From a virus, in IMG/VR virus record IMGVR_UViG_3300017963_000437, positions 1 through 40,629 of that record: DNA of 40,629 nt; one strand, 5' to 3'. The translations under genes were made by a program, and so were the position numbers. Below the pieces are notes generated by a model that had not been told where the DNA came from, searched no databases, and saw nothing but the letters and a program-made list of their open reading frames with translations. Below are positions 8,503 to 16,306 of this stretch, one piece after another. Within the stretch, counting starts at the first letter, position 1. The number at the start of each line of letters is the position of its first letter.

Positions 8503-8967
8503 ATGAAATCAGATGAGAAATGTAAAGAACTACAAGTCATGGAAGAGGAAGAAACTGAAGAAGATTTAATGCTCAATAAACTGTTAAGTTTCTCCAACGA
8601 GAAAATACAGTTCAGAATAAAAAGTCAAGCTAACCCAAACAACTATGCAATAGTCAGAACAAGAAAACTGAAACAGAACGAAATCAGCGAATACCGACAT
8701 AAACTACACCAGATAGATAAAAGATTAACAGAGGCAGAATCAACTGATCAAATTCCTTTAACACCCTCTCAAAGTGATCAGGTAGATACACTCATAGAAG
8801 AATTTGTGAAAAAAGCCGTCATAATCTCTGAGAAAAACAGGAAAAAACTTGACGAAATACTAGCGGATCCAAACATTAGAGTAAAACTTTTTGAAGGAAT
8901 AATGGGTGTCAGCACCCCAGACAATGCAGATCTAGAGGCTCTCCAAAAATTTCGTAACAACCAATAA
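8503..8967 (+). CDS. tail assembly chaperone, first reading frame
   Basis: ATG at 8503 with GGGAGGTGAATC just upstream. The 154-aa product is highly charged, with an acidic N-terminus (MEEEETEEDLML), a FRIKSQANPNNYAIVRTRKL beta segment and a helical rest. Position between tube and tape measure is that of the G-type chaperone that keeps the tape measure soluble. Near the stop, CTC CAA AAA TTT CGT (8941-8955) overlaps a second open frame (8936-9115), the classic G/GT layout, though the shift needed is +1 or -2. Confidence 0.7.
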   Translation: MKSDEKCKELQVMEEEETEEDLMLNKLLSFSNEKIQFRIKSQANPNNYAIVRTRKLKQNEISEYRHKLHQIDKRLTEAESTDQIPLTPSQSDQVDTLIEEFVKKAVIISEKNRKKLDEILADPNIRVKLFEGIMGVSTPDNADLEALQKFRNNQ

Positions 8968-9115
8968 AGGGTATCGGCTAGGCGAAATCTGTTTTGAAAT
9001 GCTCCATAAAATGCCTAACGAGTTAGATTGTTCAGTTCTAGAGTTAGCATTCGCTTACAAATGGGCAGACGAGAGAGCACAAAGATTGAAACCATTCACA
9101 GAAGGAAATGAATAG
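8936..9115 (+). CDS. tail assembly chaperone, second frame (T part, likely made by frameshift)
   Basis: This frame opens after a TAG at 8933 and runs to TAG 9113-9115. From about 8948 it reads NFVTTNKGYRLGEICFEML, then a KMPNELD motif and a helix with FAYKWADERAQRLK; this is typical of the T part of siphovirus chaperones. No ATG, GTG or TTG precedes the conserved-looking N-terminal part (first ATG 8999, no ribosome site). A -2 slip of tRNA-Lys from AAA 8947 to AAA 8945, or a +1 slip of tRNA-Phe from TTT to TTC at 8950, would fuse it to the upstream frame. Confidence 0.65.
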   Translation, partial: RLSKNFVTTNKGYRLGEICFEMLHKMPNELDCSVLELAFAYKWADERAQRLKPFTEGNE

Positions 9116-9117
9116 TA

Positions 9118-9729
9118 ATGGCAGAAGTTCCTGAAGAAATTGTAGTAGCTTTAGATGTGGATGATAAAGCATCCCAAAAAATACGTTCATTCGGAGGCCA
9201 CCTAACTGTGTTAGGTGCAAACATATCCTATGTAGCTAAAGCCTTCGGAGTACAAAACCAAGCTGTAGATGCGGTTGTAGGAACCCTAGTAACTCTAGGC
9301 CACATAACTAGAGCGGCAGCTTCAGCAAAATATATTTTAATTGTTGCCACAAACATTTTGAATGCTGTTGAAGCTCAAGGAGCCACAGCGGCAGCCGCCA
9401 ATGCAGCAGTTAAAAGTGCACAGATACCTGTCAACGCTTCTCTGACAGCTTCCAATTATAGTTTAGCCGCTTCCTTCGCAGCAGTAAACGCAGCTATGGG
9501 TCCAGTCGGATGGTTAGCTTTAGGAGCAAGTGTGGTGGGTGGAGCTTTAGCAGGAGCATATATGGGAGGAGCATTCGGAGGATCTCGAGGACAAACAACA
9601 AGCAGGATCGGGGAAGGAATCAACATCAGTATTGGTAGAGCAGATTTTCGTACAATAGCTGATGCTGAGAAAGAAGTCAAAAACATGGCTACAATGGTGA
9701 ACAGCGAGTTTAGGAGGTACAAGCACTAG
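9118..9729 (+). CDS. very short tape measure protein (203 aa)
   Basis: Begins MAEVPEEIVVALDVDDKASQ, like the N-termini of phage tape measure proteins, followed by Ala-rich helices and a Gly/Ala hydrophobic block at about residues 125-160 (GPVGWLALGASVVGGALAGA), the usual membrane-insertion segment. It follows the chaperone and precedes tail-tip genes, where the tape measure always lies. At 203 residues it is far below the usual 600 or more; at 0.15 nm per residue it would specify a tail of only about 30 nm. No other long helical candidate is present. Confidence 0.75.
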   Translation: MAEVPEEIVVALDVDDKASQKIRSFGGHLTVLGANISYVAKAFGVQNQAVDAVVGTLVTLGHITRAAASAKYILIVATNILNAVEAQGATAAAANAAVKSAQIPVNASLTASNYSLAASFAAVNAAMGPVGWLALGASVVGGALAGAYMGGAFGGSRGQTTSRIGEGINISIGRADFRTIADAEKEVKNMATMVNSEFRRYKH

Positions 9730-10182
9730 ATGGGTACAGCATACTTTTACCTCTACGATAATGCTCAAGGATATTCAACACTTGTTTGGCAGCATCTTGA
9801 GACAGGAGCAGAACAGACCAATACTACACCTCCACCTTCACAGATGGAGGAATCATGTGAACGTGAACTAGCTGATCTACCTATACCTGGTAAGAATCGT
9901 GATATTGGTCAAGATATGGGTACACACTCTGACGAGTTTACAATCACTGGATTATGCACTTGGACTGATAAGGAATATTTGAAGACAAGATTTGAAGCTC
10001 CACAATTCACTGTATCTAAACCTGCAGGAAGATTTCAGCTAGTACTTGTCGGCAGTGATAGTATGACCTATTTTAACAGAACTTGTTTAGCCATGAAAAA
10101 TTATAGGTTCCGTTTTGTCGGTGGCTTACTAAAATTTCATCGTTACTGGATCACCTTCAAATGCTATTACGGACAGAGTTAA
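9730..10182 (+). CDS. distal tail protein-like (150 aa)
   Basis: ATG at 9730 adjoins the tape measure stop, with AGGAGG at 9712-9717. The protein is beta-rich; its C-terminal part (FQLVLVGSDSMTYFN ... YRFRFVGGLLKFHRYW) resembles the strands of Dit-like or gp53-like ring proteins that close the tail tube. The place after the tape measure and before the hub supports a distal tail role. The family assignment is by context. Confidence 0.6.
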   Translation: MGTAYFYLYDNAQGYSTLVWQHLETGAEQTNTTPPPSQMEESCERELADLPIPGKNRDIGQDMGTHSDEFTITGLCTWTDKEYLKTRFEAPQFTVSKPAGRFQLVLVGSDSMTYFNRTCLAMKNYRFRFVGGLLKFHRYWITFKCYYGQS

Positions 10183-10185
10183 AAA

Positions 10186-11862
10186 ATGGCTTTAAAATAT
10201 GTACCAACACAGACCTTAACGATAGGTGATACTTCAGGTCTAGAAGATGTATGTGCAGTTGCTACTGTTGAACAGGCAATTACGAATAAGATTCCAGGCT
10301 TCAAATTTGTTTTAGCTAATACTGATGGACGGTATAATGATGAGTGGGATTGGGGAGACATCGTATCATATTCAATATTGGAAACTCAGGTTTTACAGGG
10401 ATTCATAGACACCGTGACACCTAATGTTGTGAAAAATAAATATTTAATAGATATTCACGGTCGTGGAACTGCTGGGAAACTGGATGATATTATAGACAGC
10501 ATATACCAGATTACAACTCCACGAGCAATAGTTGAACTGATTTTTGACCGCTACAATAATGTTAGAAAACTTAGTGAGGATCCAGAAATAACTATAGCTG
10601 AAAATCAAACTCCAGAAGATATTCAAGCTCGATGGGTATTTAAACGGTTAAGCTTCTGGGAAGCATTAACTTATGTTTGTAACTGGCTTAGTGCACCTGA
10701 AGATTGGGGAGGCATGGACTACCCCTACGATATGTGGGTAAATATTGAAAATAAATATTTCCTAGTTAAATGTGGATACTACCCTACGGATCCAGATACT
10801 ATGATCAATATTAATTATGGCACAGAATATTTAGAGTGGAAACGTCCAAAGTCAGGTTTAGATATTGTGAATGATGTTTGGGCTTGGGGAGGTGAAGGTG
10901 GGGGACGGATCCCGCTTGAAATGCAACCTAACTACTGCGATTCAGGCTTGTTGGATCCGTGGACGGAGGATAATGCTGAAGACTTCAAAGCTGGACCTGA
11001 AGTAGAAGGTGGACCTAATAATAGTGGAGACTATTCAATTATCGGAGACTTTAGTGTATGGTGGAAAACTACTACTACACCAAAAAAACAATCCTACATC
11101 TACATGAATTTCCCTTTTCCAGATGATGAATCCAAATGGCCTAGTCAGGATCCAGCTGGAGGCATGAACACATTTAATGAAACTCGTATGCATGAAACTA
11201 TGGGAGAAATTTCACGATTAGAATATTTTTTGAGAGTTGATAAAGAAAATAAGGAAGCATATGCTACCTGTGATCATTACATTGAAGTTGTGGAAGGAAG
11301 CTCCCCCCCAACAATTATACGATCCACCTATGATGTGAATAATTGTCTCGACTATAAACTAGCTCCTAATGGTTGGAATTTTTTCAGCTGGGAATTTGGA
11401 CCTTCAGCTTCAAACTATACTTGGGTTACGGAGCCTGTCACTAACGAGTTCGGCTGGCATAATATTTCTGAGATCAGGTTTGTCATGTATGATTGGTCTA
11501 TCCTTGATTCAGTTGTGCCCCAAGTATTGGGTGGAATAAATGTATATCTTGACGGTTTATCCTTCGTTAAACCGTTAGTAGTCAACATTAAAGATGAATC
11601 AGATAAGAAACGGAAATCTAAATTCTACACTAACTTCAACATTTCAGAATATTTAAACTTGAAAGCTTGGGCTACCGCAATTCTGGAAAGAACACAGCAT
11701 CCACAATTTTATTACGACTTTGAAAATCTTGGCAGGGTAGATATTCCTGTCGGTTACATGTTCAAGCTTGGAGGAGTCAACCTAGTCATGCGAGAAATTA
11801 TTTACAATAATTCTAAGACTGAAGGATTCACAGTTAAAGGGTTAGGATACCGAGCAACATGA
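10186..11862 (+). CDS. tail hub / tail-tip protein (558 aa)
   Basis: ATG at 10186. The first 150 residues have the ring-forming beta-barrel pattern of gp27/Tal-type hubs (LTIGDTSGLED, FKFVLANTDGRYNDEWDWGDIV, YLIDIHGRGTAGKLDDII), followed by an alpha/beta part and a beta-sandwich insert at about 280-465 (carbohydrate-binding-like). The C-terminal 80 residues return to the hub fold (FYTNFNISEYLNLKAWATAI ... GYMFKLGGV). Hubs connect the tube to the fibres. The next gene overlaps the stop by four bases. Confidence 0.7.
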   Translation: MALKYVPTQTLTIGDTSGLEDVCAVATVEQAITNKIPGFKFVLANTDGRYNDEWDWGDIVSYSILETQVLQGFIDTVTPNVVKNKYLIDIHGRGTAGKLDDIIDSIYQITTPRAIVELIFDRYNNVRKLSEDPEITIAENQTPEDIQARWVFKRLSFWEALTYVCNWLSAPEDWGGMDYPYDMWVNIENKYFLVKCGYYPTDPDTMININYGTEYLEWKRPKSGLDIVNDVWAWGGEGGGRIPLEMQPNYCDSGLLDPWTEDNAEDFKAGPEVEGGPNNSGDYSIIGDFSVWWKTTTTPKKQSYIYMNFPFPDDESKWPSQDPAGGMNTFNETRMHETMGEISRLEYFLRVDKENKEAYATCDHYIEVVEGSSPPTIIRSTYDVNNCLDYKLAPNGWNFFSWEFGPSASNYTWVTEPVTNEFGWHNISEIRFVMYDWSILDSVVPQVLGGINVYLDGLSFVKPLVVNIKDESDKKRKSKFYTNFNISEYLNLKAWATAILERTQHPQFYYDFENLGRVDIPVGYMFKLGGVNLVMREIIYNNSKTEGFTVKGLGYRAT

Positions 11863-12923
11863 GTAAAAAATTTCGTAATATTACTCCTAGAACTGAAGGC
11901 GATCTATTACGTGAAGCATTCAGTCGAATCGAGGAATTAGAAAAAATAATTCACTCTCGAGGAGTAAATGTTGGAATAAAACCTTCACCTGGAGGAATAG
12001 ATGAGGTTGAAGCCGCAACAGCAGTCAATATTGAGGAGACAGCAGTTAACCAGGAAACTACAGCAACAAATCAGGCAACCACAGCCGAAAACCTTGAGAC
12101 AACAGCCACTAATCAGTCCACTACAGCTGTTAATCAATCAGCCCAGCCCCCCATTCAGTCAACCACACCCACCATTCAATCAACAACCGCTACAAATCAA
12201 AGTACAACAGCCGTAAATCAGTCAGCAGAGGCTACAGTAGGATATGGAGGATCCACAACAACATTCAATGCTACAACAACTGAAAACTATGGAGGAGCTC
12301 CAATATCCCAGAAAAAAGAGAAAATAGGAGTTAATGTATCATCAGTTAGCGATTATGCTTATTCTATGCCTGGGGGATCATCTCTCATGGTTGTTGAAGC
12401 ATCTTTCTTTGATAGTGCTATACAAGTAGGATATTTTAGTGTAGGATGTGAAACAGATGGAGAACCACATGCAACACAAATTTGGGGACAGATAGGACCA
12501 AGTTTTAGTAACGATTTCATATCTGTTCGGCATGTATTACCTGGTAATCATGGAGGCCATAAAATTATTGCTACTTTTAGCAGTGGAAATTTAGATCAGA
12601 TACGGTTAAGAATTTGGACTCTTGGATGGCATACACATACACATAATGCACACTATCATGGCATGTCTCAGCATACACATACTGGAGGTAGCCATAATCA
12701 CCTACAGAACAGTCATACACATACTCAGAACAGTCATACACATACTCAAAGCTCTCATACCCATACCCAAGTAGCTCACACTCATACGCAGAACAGCCAC
12801 AATCATACTCAAGACAGTCATAATCACAGCCAAAACTCTCACAACCATCTTCAAGACAGCCACAACCACGATCAGGATCCACATAACCATCTACAAGAAG
12901 AACACACTCACGAAACAGGATAA
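11859..12923 (+). CDS. tail fibre with heptad repeats and a histidine (HxH) needle
   Basis: ATG at 11859 overlaps the hub stop. Layout: N-terminal helix (residues 1-35, virion attachment); ten seven-residue Thr/Asn/Gln repeats at 55-124 (type ATNQSTT); a globular beta domain at 150-255; then HTHTH at 258-262 and eleven perfect-length heptads of the form SHxHxQx at 278-354, reaching the C-terminus. HxH repeats in trimeric fibres (T4 gp37 tip, gp12) coordinate metal ions along the axis. By analogy this is a metal-stapled trimeric needle at the tail tip. Last gene of the tail operon. Confidence 0.85.
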   Translation: MSKKFRNITPRTEGDLLREAFSRIEELEKIIHSRGVNVGIKPSPGGIDEVEAATAVNIEETAVNQETTATNQATTAENLETTATNQSTTAVNQSAQPPIQSTTPTIQSTTATNQSTTAVNQSAEATVGYGGSTTTFNATTTENYGGAPISQKKEKIGVNVSSVSDYAYSMPGGSSLMVVEASFFDSAIQVGYFSVGCETDGEPHATQIWGQIGPSFSNDFISVRHVLPGNHGGHKIIATFSSGNLDQIRLRIWTLGWHTHTHNAHYHGMSQHTHTGGSHNHLQNSHTHTQNSHTHTQSSHTHTQVAHTHTQNSHNHTQDSHNHSQNSHNHLQDSHNHDQDPHNHLQEEHTHETG

Positions 12924-12976
12924 ACCCTAATTTTTTAATGTTTTCAACTTCTAGCGGAAGCTCTCAACATCAATCT
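12924..12976. terminator. T-rich gap between convergent genes
   Basis: The tail operon (plus) and the radical SAM gene (minus) converge here. The plus strand has TAATTTTTTAATGTTTTC at 12929-12946, a U-rich run of the kind that ends archaeal transcripts. No hairpin is evident. Confidence 0.5.
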
Positions 12977-14254
12977 TTACCTAGCAATCTTTCGATAATT
13001 TCTACAACGATGACAGATAGATTGCTCTAACATACTCCTCTTCTTTAAAGAAAATTTGAAGAGTCGTCTTGAACTTGAATATTTTTCATTATCCCATATT
13101 TCATGGAATGATTGTTTAATTAAATCTCCGTAATAATTTTTTTCATCCATAACCCAGCAGCAAGGGAAAATTTTTCCATTCGGGGTTACACATACCTGCT
13201 GGAAAAGGTGTGGACAAGAATCATCATGTAAAGGTAATTCATATTTACCAAGATAATAATCGTATATATACTTCTTATCTTTCGGCAACCATACCATCTT
13301 CCTCTGCTCAACATCATCATCAAATATTGTATCAGGCAGATCATCGCTTAAACCCATTTTAACCGCAATGAATTTAATGTCAAACATCGAAGCCATATTC
13401 TTAGCCTTCAACAATTCATGTTCATTATATTTGTTAACAATAAATTTCCAAGTTAATATCGGATCTGTCGCATTCAACCTTCTCTTAATATTAATCAATC
13501 TCTTAATATTAGAAATCACCAGATTGAAATCACCATTTCTCCTATAAACTGAGTAAGTGTTTTGTGAAGCTCCATCAAGTGATATGATCAAATGATCTAA
13601 TCCTGAATTTATGAGAGAACTGAAGAAGGCATCAGATTTTTTTACATTAAAATTTGTGTGAATCGTCACTAATATATTTCTAGATTTGAGATGTTCAATC
13701 AACTTAATAATGTCAGGGTTTAGTAAAGGTTCACCCCAATTAAATAAATCTACAGTTCTGATGTTCGACAGTTTATTCAATACTATGTTTAAAGTCTTTT
13801 CATCCATAAATGATCGTGGATGCTTAAGCTTGCCATCACCTGAAGGACATAAAGAACAATCCAGATTACAGATATTACACGGATCAATGACCGCTGCTTC
13901 TGGTAGAGGAACCTTACTGAATAATATGTAATTCATCCAATTAATGAAATCATAAATTTTTTTTATACGTGTTTTCTTGATGTGAATTAAATATTTTCTC
14001 ACCCAATCCTCTATAATGGGATCATCTATTTCCGTCATGGAAGCAAGATGTTCAAAACATTCCTTGAAGGGTTTAAGCGTATAATATTCTGAATCAGTCC
14101 CCTCCTTCTCTGTGACAGCTAAAGCCCAACCTAGCAACCTATAATATTCACTGGAAAAAACTTCAGGAAACTCTTGACGTAAATCAGAACGCATATAAAA
14201 TATTTTTAAGAGCAGAAGCATTGGTTTACGAAGTATGTTCTCCATAAAAATCAT
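12977..14254 (-). CDS. radical SAM / SPASM-domain enzyme
   Basis: The 425-aa product has the radical SAM cluster motif CNLDCSLC (C129, C133, C136), the GEPLLNPD and SLDGASQ motifs, and a SPASM-type C-terminus with cysteine groups (CPHLFQQVC, CC, CHRC) for auxiliary Fe-S clusters. The first 100 residues contain a DLRQEFPEVF...YRLLGWA pattern seen at the start of surface-glycan transferases. Its ATG lies in the integrase stop (ATGA), so the two are co-transcribed. SPASM enzymes modify peptides or carbohydrates; substrate unknown. Unusual cargo for a virus; a lysogenic-conversion gene acting on the host surface is one possibility. Confidence 0.85.
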   Translation of the reverse strand: MIFMENILRKPMLLLLKIFYMRSDLRQEFPEVFSSEYYRLLGWALAVTEKEGTDSEYYTLKPFKECFEHLASMTEIDDPIIEDWVRKYLIHIKKTRIKKIYDFINWMNYILFSKVPLPEAAVIDPCNICNLDCSLCPSGDGKLKHPRSFMDEKTLNIVLNKLSNIRTVDLFNWGEPLLNPDIIKLIEHLKSRNILVTIHTNFNVKKSDAFFSSLINSGLDHLIISLDGASQNTYSVYRRNGDFNLVISNIKRLINIKRRLNATDPILTWKFIVNKYNEHELLKAKNMASMFDIKFIAVKMGLSDDLPDTIFDDDVEQRKMVWLPKDKKYIYDYYLGKYELPLHDDSCPHLFQQVCVTPNGKIFPCCWVMDEKNYYGDLIKQSFHEIWDNEKYSSSRRLFKFSLKKRSMLEQSICHRCRNYRKIAR

Positions 14255-15360
14255 TCATCTATGTCTGCCAGTTTAGCTCCTACATCTTCTCTTAAGGCTT
14301 GACGTAATATTTTGAATACTGGAGGATTCCCTATAATCTGCTCTACAAGTTTCCTAGCATCTGTCTCAGGTAATATTTGCATTCCAGAAACTATATTCAA
14401 ATATTTCTCTGCTATACGGTACTGGCTTAAAGTATAGTTTCTATCTCGATAAAACTTGTCATACTGATTCGGATCCGTAACATGCCCCATCCAATATTCA
14501 ACACACTCCAGATCAAGCCCATCACGTTTACCATCCAAATGAAGTAGTGTCCTAGCTGCATCCCTAAAATTGTGTAAACCGTAACCGTATCCTCCAAATT
14601 TGCGGCCGTCCAACTTCACATAATTCAATCGTGCCAGAAGCCTCAAATGTTTTCTGGATAAACTAGATTTATCATAAGGCCGCTTAAACTTCTGACTCAC
14701 CAAAGCAGCTTCCCCCTCCTTTGGATAACCCCTAATCCTCTCAAAATATTCACGCCAAGCAGCCAACGCATCCCGACCAATAAACGTATAGAACACAGTC
14801 TTATTCCTGGACATTTTACGGCCAGCAAACTCACAGAGAAAAGGATCCTCCACACCTTTAAACTCAACATGACGACCCAACTCGTAACCATACTTTTTAT
14901 TAAAAACTGTAAACCGTTCCTGATCCATCAACCCCAACCATAACGTGAGATAAAACGCTTTCAAACCAAGATCAGCAACCGAAACAACCCCCCGAACCAC
15001 ATCAACACTCATAAGATCAGGCACAGGAGCCAACCTAGCCTTAATCTTAAAATCATCATCAGGCAAAGGAACCCTATTCCGTTTAAAGAACGTCCGCACC
15101 TTACTATAACGCAGCTGCAAACTTTTATGAGTCCCCTTCTTCTGCAAAAGATACTCCTGCAACTTATCCAACAACTCAAACTCACGCTCCTCACGCTTAG
15201 CCCTCCTCTGAAACTCTAACAAAGCCGAAGGAGTCGAGGATTCAAACCCACACTCCTCAAGAAACCTGAGAAAATCCCCTAAAACCGACAGATTAGAAGC
15301 CCGACAACCCTCATCAAGATTAGACAACCACTTAACAACAGCAGGATCCGACTCTTTCAT
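14251..15360 (-). CDS. int: tyrosine recombinase / integrase
   Basis: A 369-aa protein with an N-terminal core-binding region and a C-terminal catalytic domain. Visible residues: R149 (in GLMDQERF), a Lys in the beta-turn (about 182-187), HNFR (H263, R266), WMGH (H293) and a nucleophile Y300 or Y304. The first arginine motif departs from the usual GLR. ATG at 15360 has GAGGT eight bases upstream. It would integrate the genome into, and excise it from, the host chromosome, implying a temperate virus. The radical SAM gene follows in the same operon. Confidence 0.88.
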   Translation of the reverse strand: MKESDPAVVKWLSNLDEGCRASNLSVLGDFLRFLEECGFESSTPSALLEFQRRAKREEREFELLDKLQEYLLQKKGTHKSLQLRYSKVRTFFKRNRVPLPDDDFKIKARLAPVPDLMSVDVVRGVVSVADLGLKAFYLTLWLGLMDQERFTVFNKKYGYELGRHVEFKGVEDPFLCEFAGRKMSRNKTVFYTFIGRDALAAWREYFERIRGYPKEGEAALVSQKFKRPYDKSSLSRKHLRLLARLNYVKLDGRKFGGYGYGLHNFRDAARTLLHLDGKRDGLDLECVEYWMGHVTDPNQYDKFYRDRNYTLSQYRIAEKYLNIVSGMQILPETDARKLVEQIIGNPPVFKILRQALREDVGAKLADIDE

Positions 15361-15420
15361 ATCACAACCTCAAAACTATATCTGATATTACCCCCATAAA
15401 CAAGACAAGATATAAAAAGG
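15361..15420 (-). promoter_or_regulatory. promoter and ribosome site of the integrase operon
   Basis: Read on the minus strand: a TATA-like TTTTTATATC at 15419-15410, about 25 nt of spacer, then GAGGTTGTGAT directly before ATG 15360. The same GAGGTTGTGATATG string precedes the minus-strand gene starting at 36055. Confidence 0.55.
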
Positions 15421-15435
15421 TGACATAAGTATCTG

Positions 15436-15568
15436 TTTTGTATCAACAAAAGGTTTGGTTGTGTCTGTTTTTGGTTAGTTTTTTGTGTCTCTCTGGCTTA
15501 TAATTGTCTGACACATAATGGTTATATGTTTCTTTGTTAGTTTCTTGCATGTTTTGTTGATAGACAAA
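15436..15568. repeat. inverted repeat beside the integrase (possible att or arm sites)
   Basis: TTTGTATCAACAAAA at 15437-15451 is matched in inverted orientation by TTTTGTTGATAGACAAA at 15552-15568 (one extra base in the second arm), about 100 bp apart. The DNA between is T/G-rich and contains a smaller TGTGTC/GACACA pair. The location, upstream of int and next to the control region, fits integrase arm sites, attP or an origin. No tRNA-like core was found. Confidence 0.45.
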
Positions 15569-15584
15569 TGGTATGGTTTAAAAT

Positions 15585-15758
15585 TTGCTGGAAGAGGAGT
15601 ATAGGTTAGGGATTTTTGATACTTTAACGTGGGTTGATAGGGTGGTAGAGACAGGGCTGGCTTTGGGTTGGGATCTTGTTAGGGTTAGGGAAGAGATTGA
15701 TTTTGTGAGAGAAAAATTTTCTGATAGGGTTGCTATTTCTTTCCAGAGCGGCCTTTAG
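15585..15758 (+). CDS. possible small helical protein (57 aa)
   Basis: TTG at 15585 opens a frame encoding MLEEEYRLGIFDTLTWVDRV then an amphipathic helix (DLVRVREEIDFVREKFSDR). GGAAGAGGAG lies inside its start rather than before it, so initiation is uncertain. It ends 26 bp inside the convergent RHH gene. The heptad-like charge pattern is more orderly than expected by chance, but the gene is not certain. Confidence 0.4.
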   Translation: MLEEEYRLGIFDTLTWVDRVVETGLALGWDLVRVREEIDFVREKFSDRVAISFQSGL

Positions 15759-15924
15759 CTTCATATTGATCCATCATTTCTGATAGGGCTTTGGTGGTGA
15801 ATCCTGTGAAGCTTGTTATTCCATATTTTATTCTGTATTCTTCCTTTTTTTTGAGCCATTTCTGGTAGAAATAATCGTATATTGGTTGGGGAACTGTTAT
15901 CGTGGTCCATCCTCTTGGGGGCAT
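15733..15924 (-). CDS. ribbon-helix-helix regulator A (63 aa)
   Basis: Begins MPPRGWTTITVPQPIYDYF, the beta-strand and first helix of a CopG/Arc-type RHH DNA-binding protein; the second helix is SFTGFTTKALSEMMDQYE. The tail is basic (KGRSGKK). The divergent gene at 16068 starts with nearly the same strand (MPPQGYTVITVP), so the two are paralogues. They flank palindromic operators. Probably a dimeric repressor of its own and other promoters. Confidence 0.75.
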   Translation of the reverse strand: MPPRGWTTITVPQPIYDYFYQKWLKKKEEYRIKYGITSFTGFTTKALSEMMDQYEAKGRSGKK

Positions 15925-15949
15925 TCTTTTTTTTTCCTCATTCTCGTAG

Positions 15950-16054
15950 TTTACTGTAATATTATTTAGGTTTTTTGATTTAATACTCTATTATGTAAAT
16001 TACTGTTATTGTACAGTAATCTTTTTAAGTAAGATAATTATAAATACAGTAAAT
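15950..16054. promoter_or_regulatory. operator cluster between the divergent RHH genes
   Basis: Four half- or full palindromes of the TTACTGTAA/TTACAGTAA type: TTTACTGTAATATTA at 15950-15964; ATTACTGT at 15999-16006 with its inverse ACAGTAAT at 16013-16020 (six-base spacer); TACAGTAAA at 16045-16053. RHH dimers bind such short palindromes. The same motif recurs twice at 36676-36714. The group covers the promoter DNA of both RHH genes. Confidence 0.7.
16037..16047 (+). promoter_or_regulatory. TATA box of RHH gene B (leaderless start)
   Basis: AATTATAAATA sits about 25 bp upstream of ATG 16068, so transcription should begin at or next to the start codon, giving a leaderless mRNA as is common in archaea. 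Operator half-sites lie immediately on both sides of it, as expected for repression by blocking TBP/TFB binding. Confidence 0.6.
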
Positions 16055-16067
16055 CATAGGTAATTCT

Positions 16068-16205
16068 ATGCCACCTCAAGGATATACTGTAATAACGGTT
16101 CCTGATAAAATCAAAAATAAACTTAAGAAACTTGCTAAGACAGAAAATCTTTCAATCCAAAAATTTTTAGCGAAACTTTTTGAAAATGTGGAGGCTCAGA
16201 AATGA
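16068..16205 (+). CDS. ribbon-helix-helix regulator B (45 aa)
   Basis: MPPQGYTVITVPDKIKNKL gives the RHH strand and helix 1, LSIQKFLAKLFENVE helix 2. It is a paralogue of the divergent regulator at 15924-15733. No ribosome site; the TATA box position predicts a leaderless message. The codons for YTVIT themselves contain another TACTGTAAT copy (16085-16093). The stop overlaps the next ATG. Likely the early-operon switch protein. Confidence 0.75.
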   Translation: MPPQGYTVITVPDKIKNKLKKLAKTENLSIQKFLAKLFENVEAQK

Positions 16206-16306
16206 GTCAGACCACCATTAAATTATGTCGCAGCTGCGGAGAACCTTCTGAACCTTACCTATACTGCAAAACTTGTAGAAAAAAAATGTTCAAGGAGACT
16301 CCATAG
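16202..16306 (+). CDS. 34-residue zinc-ribbon protein
   Basis: ATGA overlap with RHH gene B. Two CxxC pairs (CRSC, CKTC) 13 residues apart form a minimal zinc ribbon; the C-terminus is basic. The stop at 16304-16306 abuts the next start. Translational coupling on both sides argues that it is a real gene. Function unknown. Confidence 0.65.
   Translation: MSQTTIKLCRSCGEPSEPYLYCKTCRKKMFKETP

Noticed and set aside
12577-12882. Minus-strand open frame with many Cys and Tyr
   Set aside because: Antisense of the histidine heptads (CAT/CAC read backwards); composition follows the repeat, not a protein fold.
12630-12923. Regular short DNA repeats that resemble a CRISPR array
   Set aside because: The period is 21 bp, in frame, and encodes HxH heptads; there are no unique spacers.
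15230-15260. tRNA T-arm-like string (GGATTCAAACCC) as possible att core
   Set aside because: It lies inside the integrase coding sequence and the loop does not match GTTCRAN in either orientation; no other tRNA parts are present.
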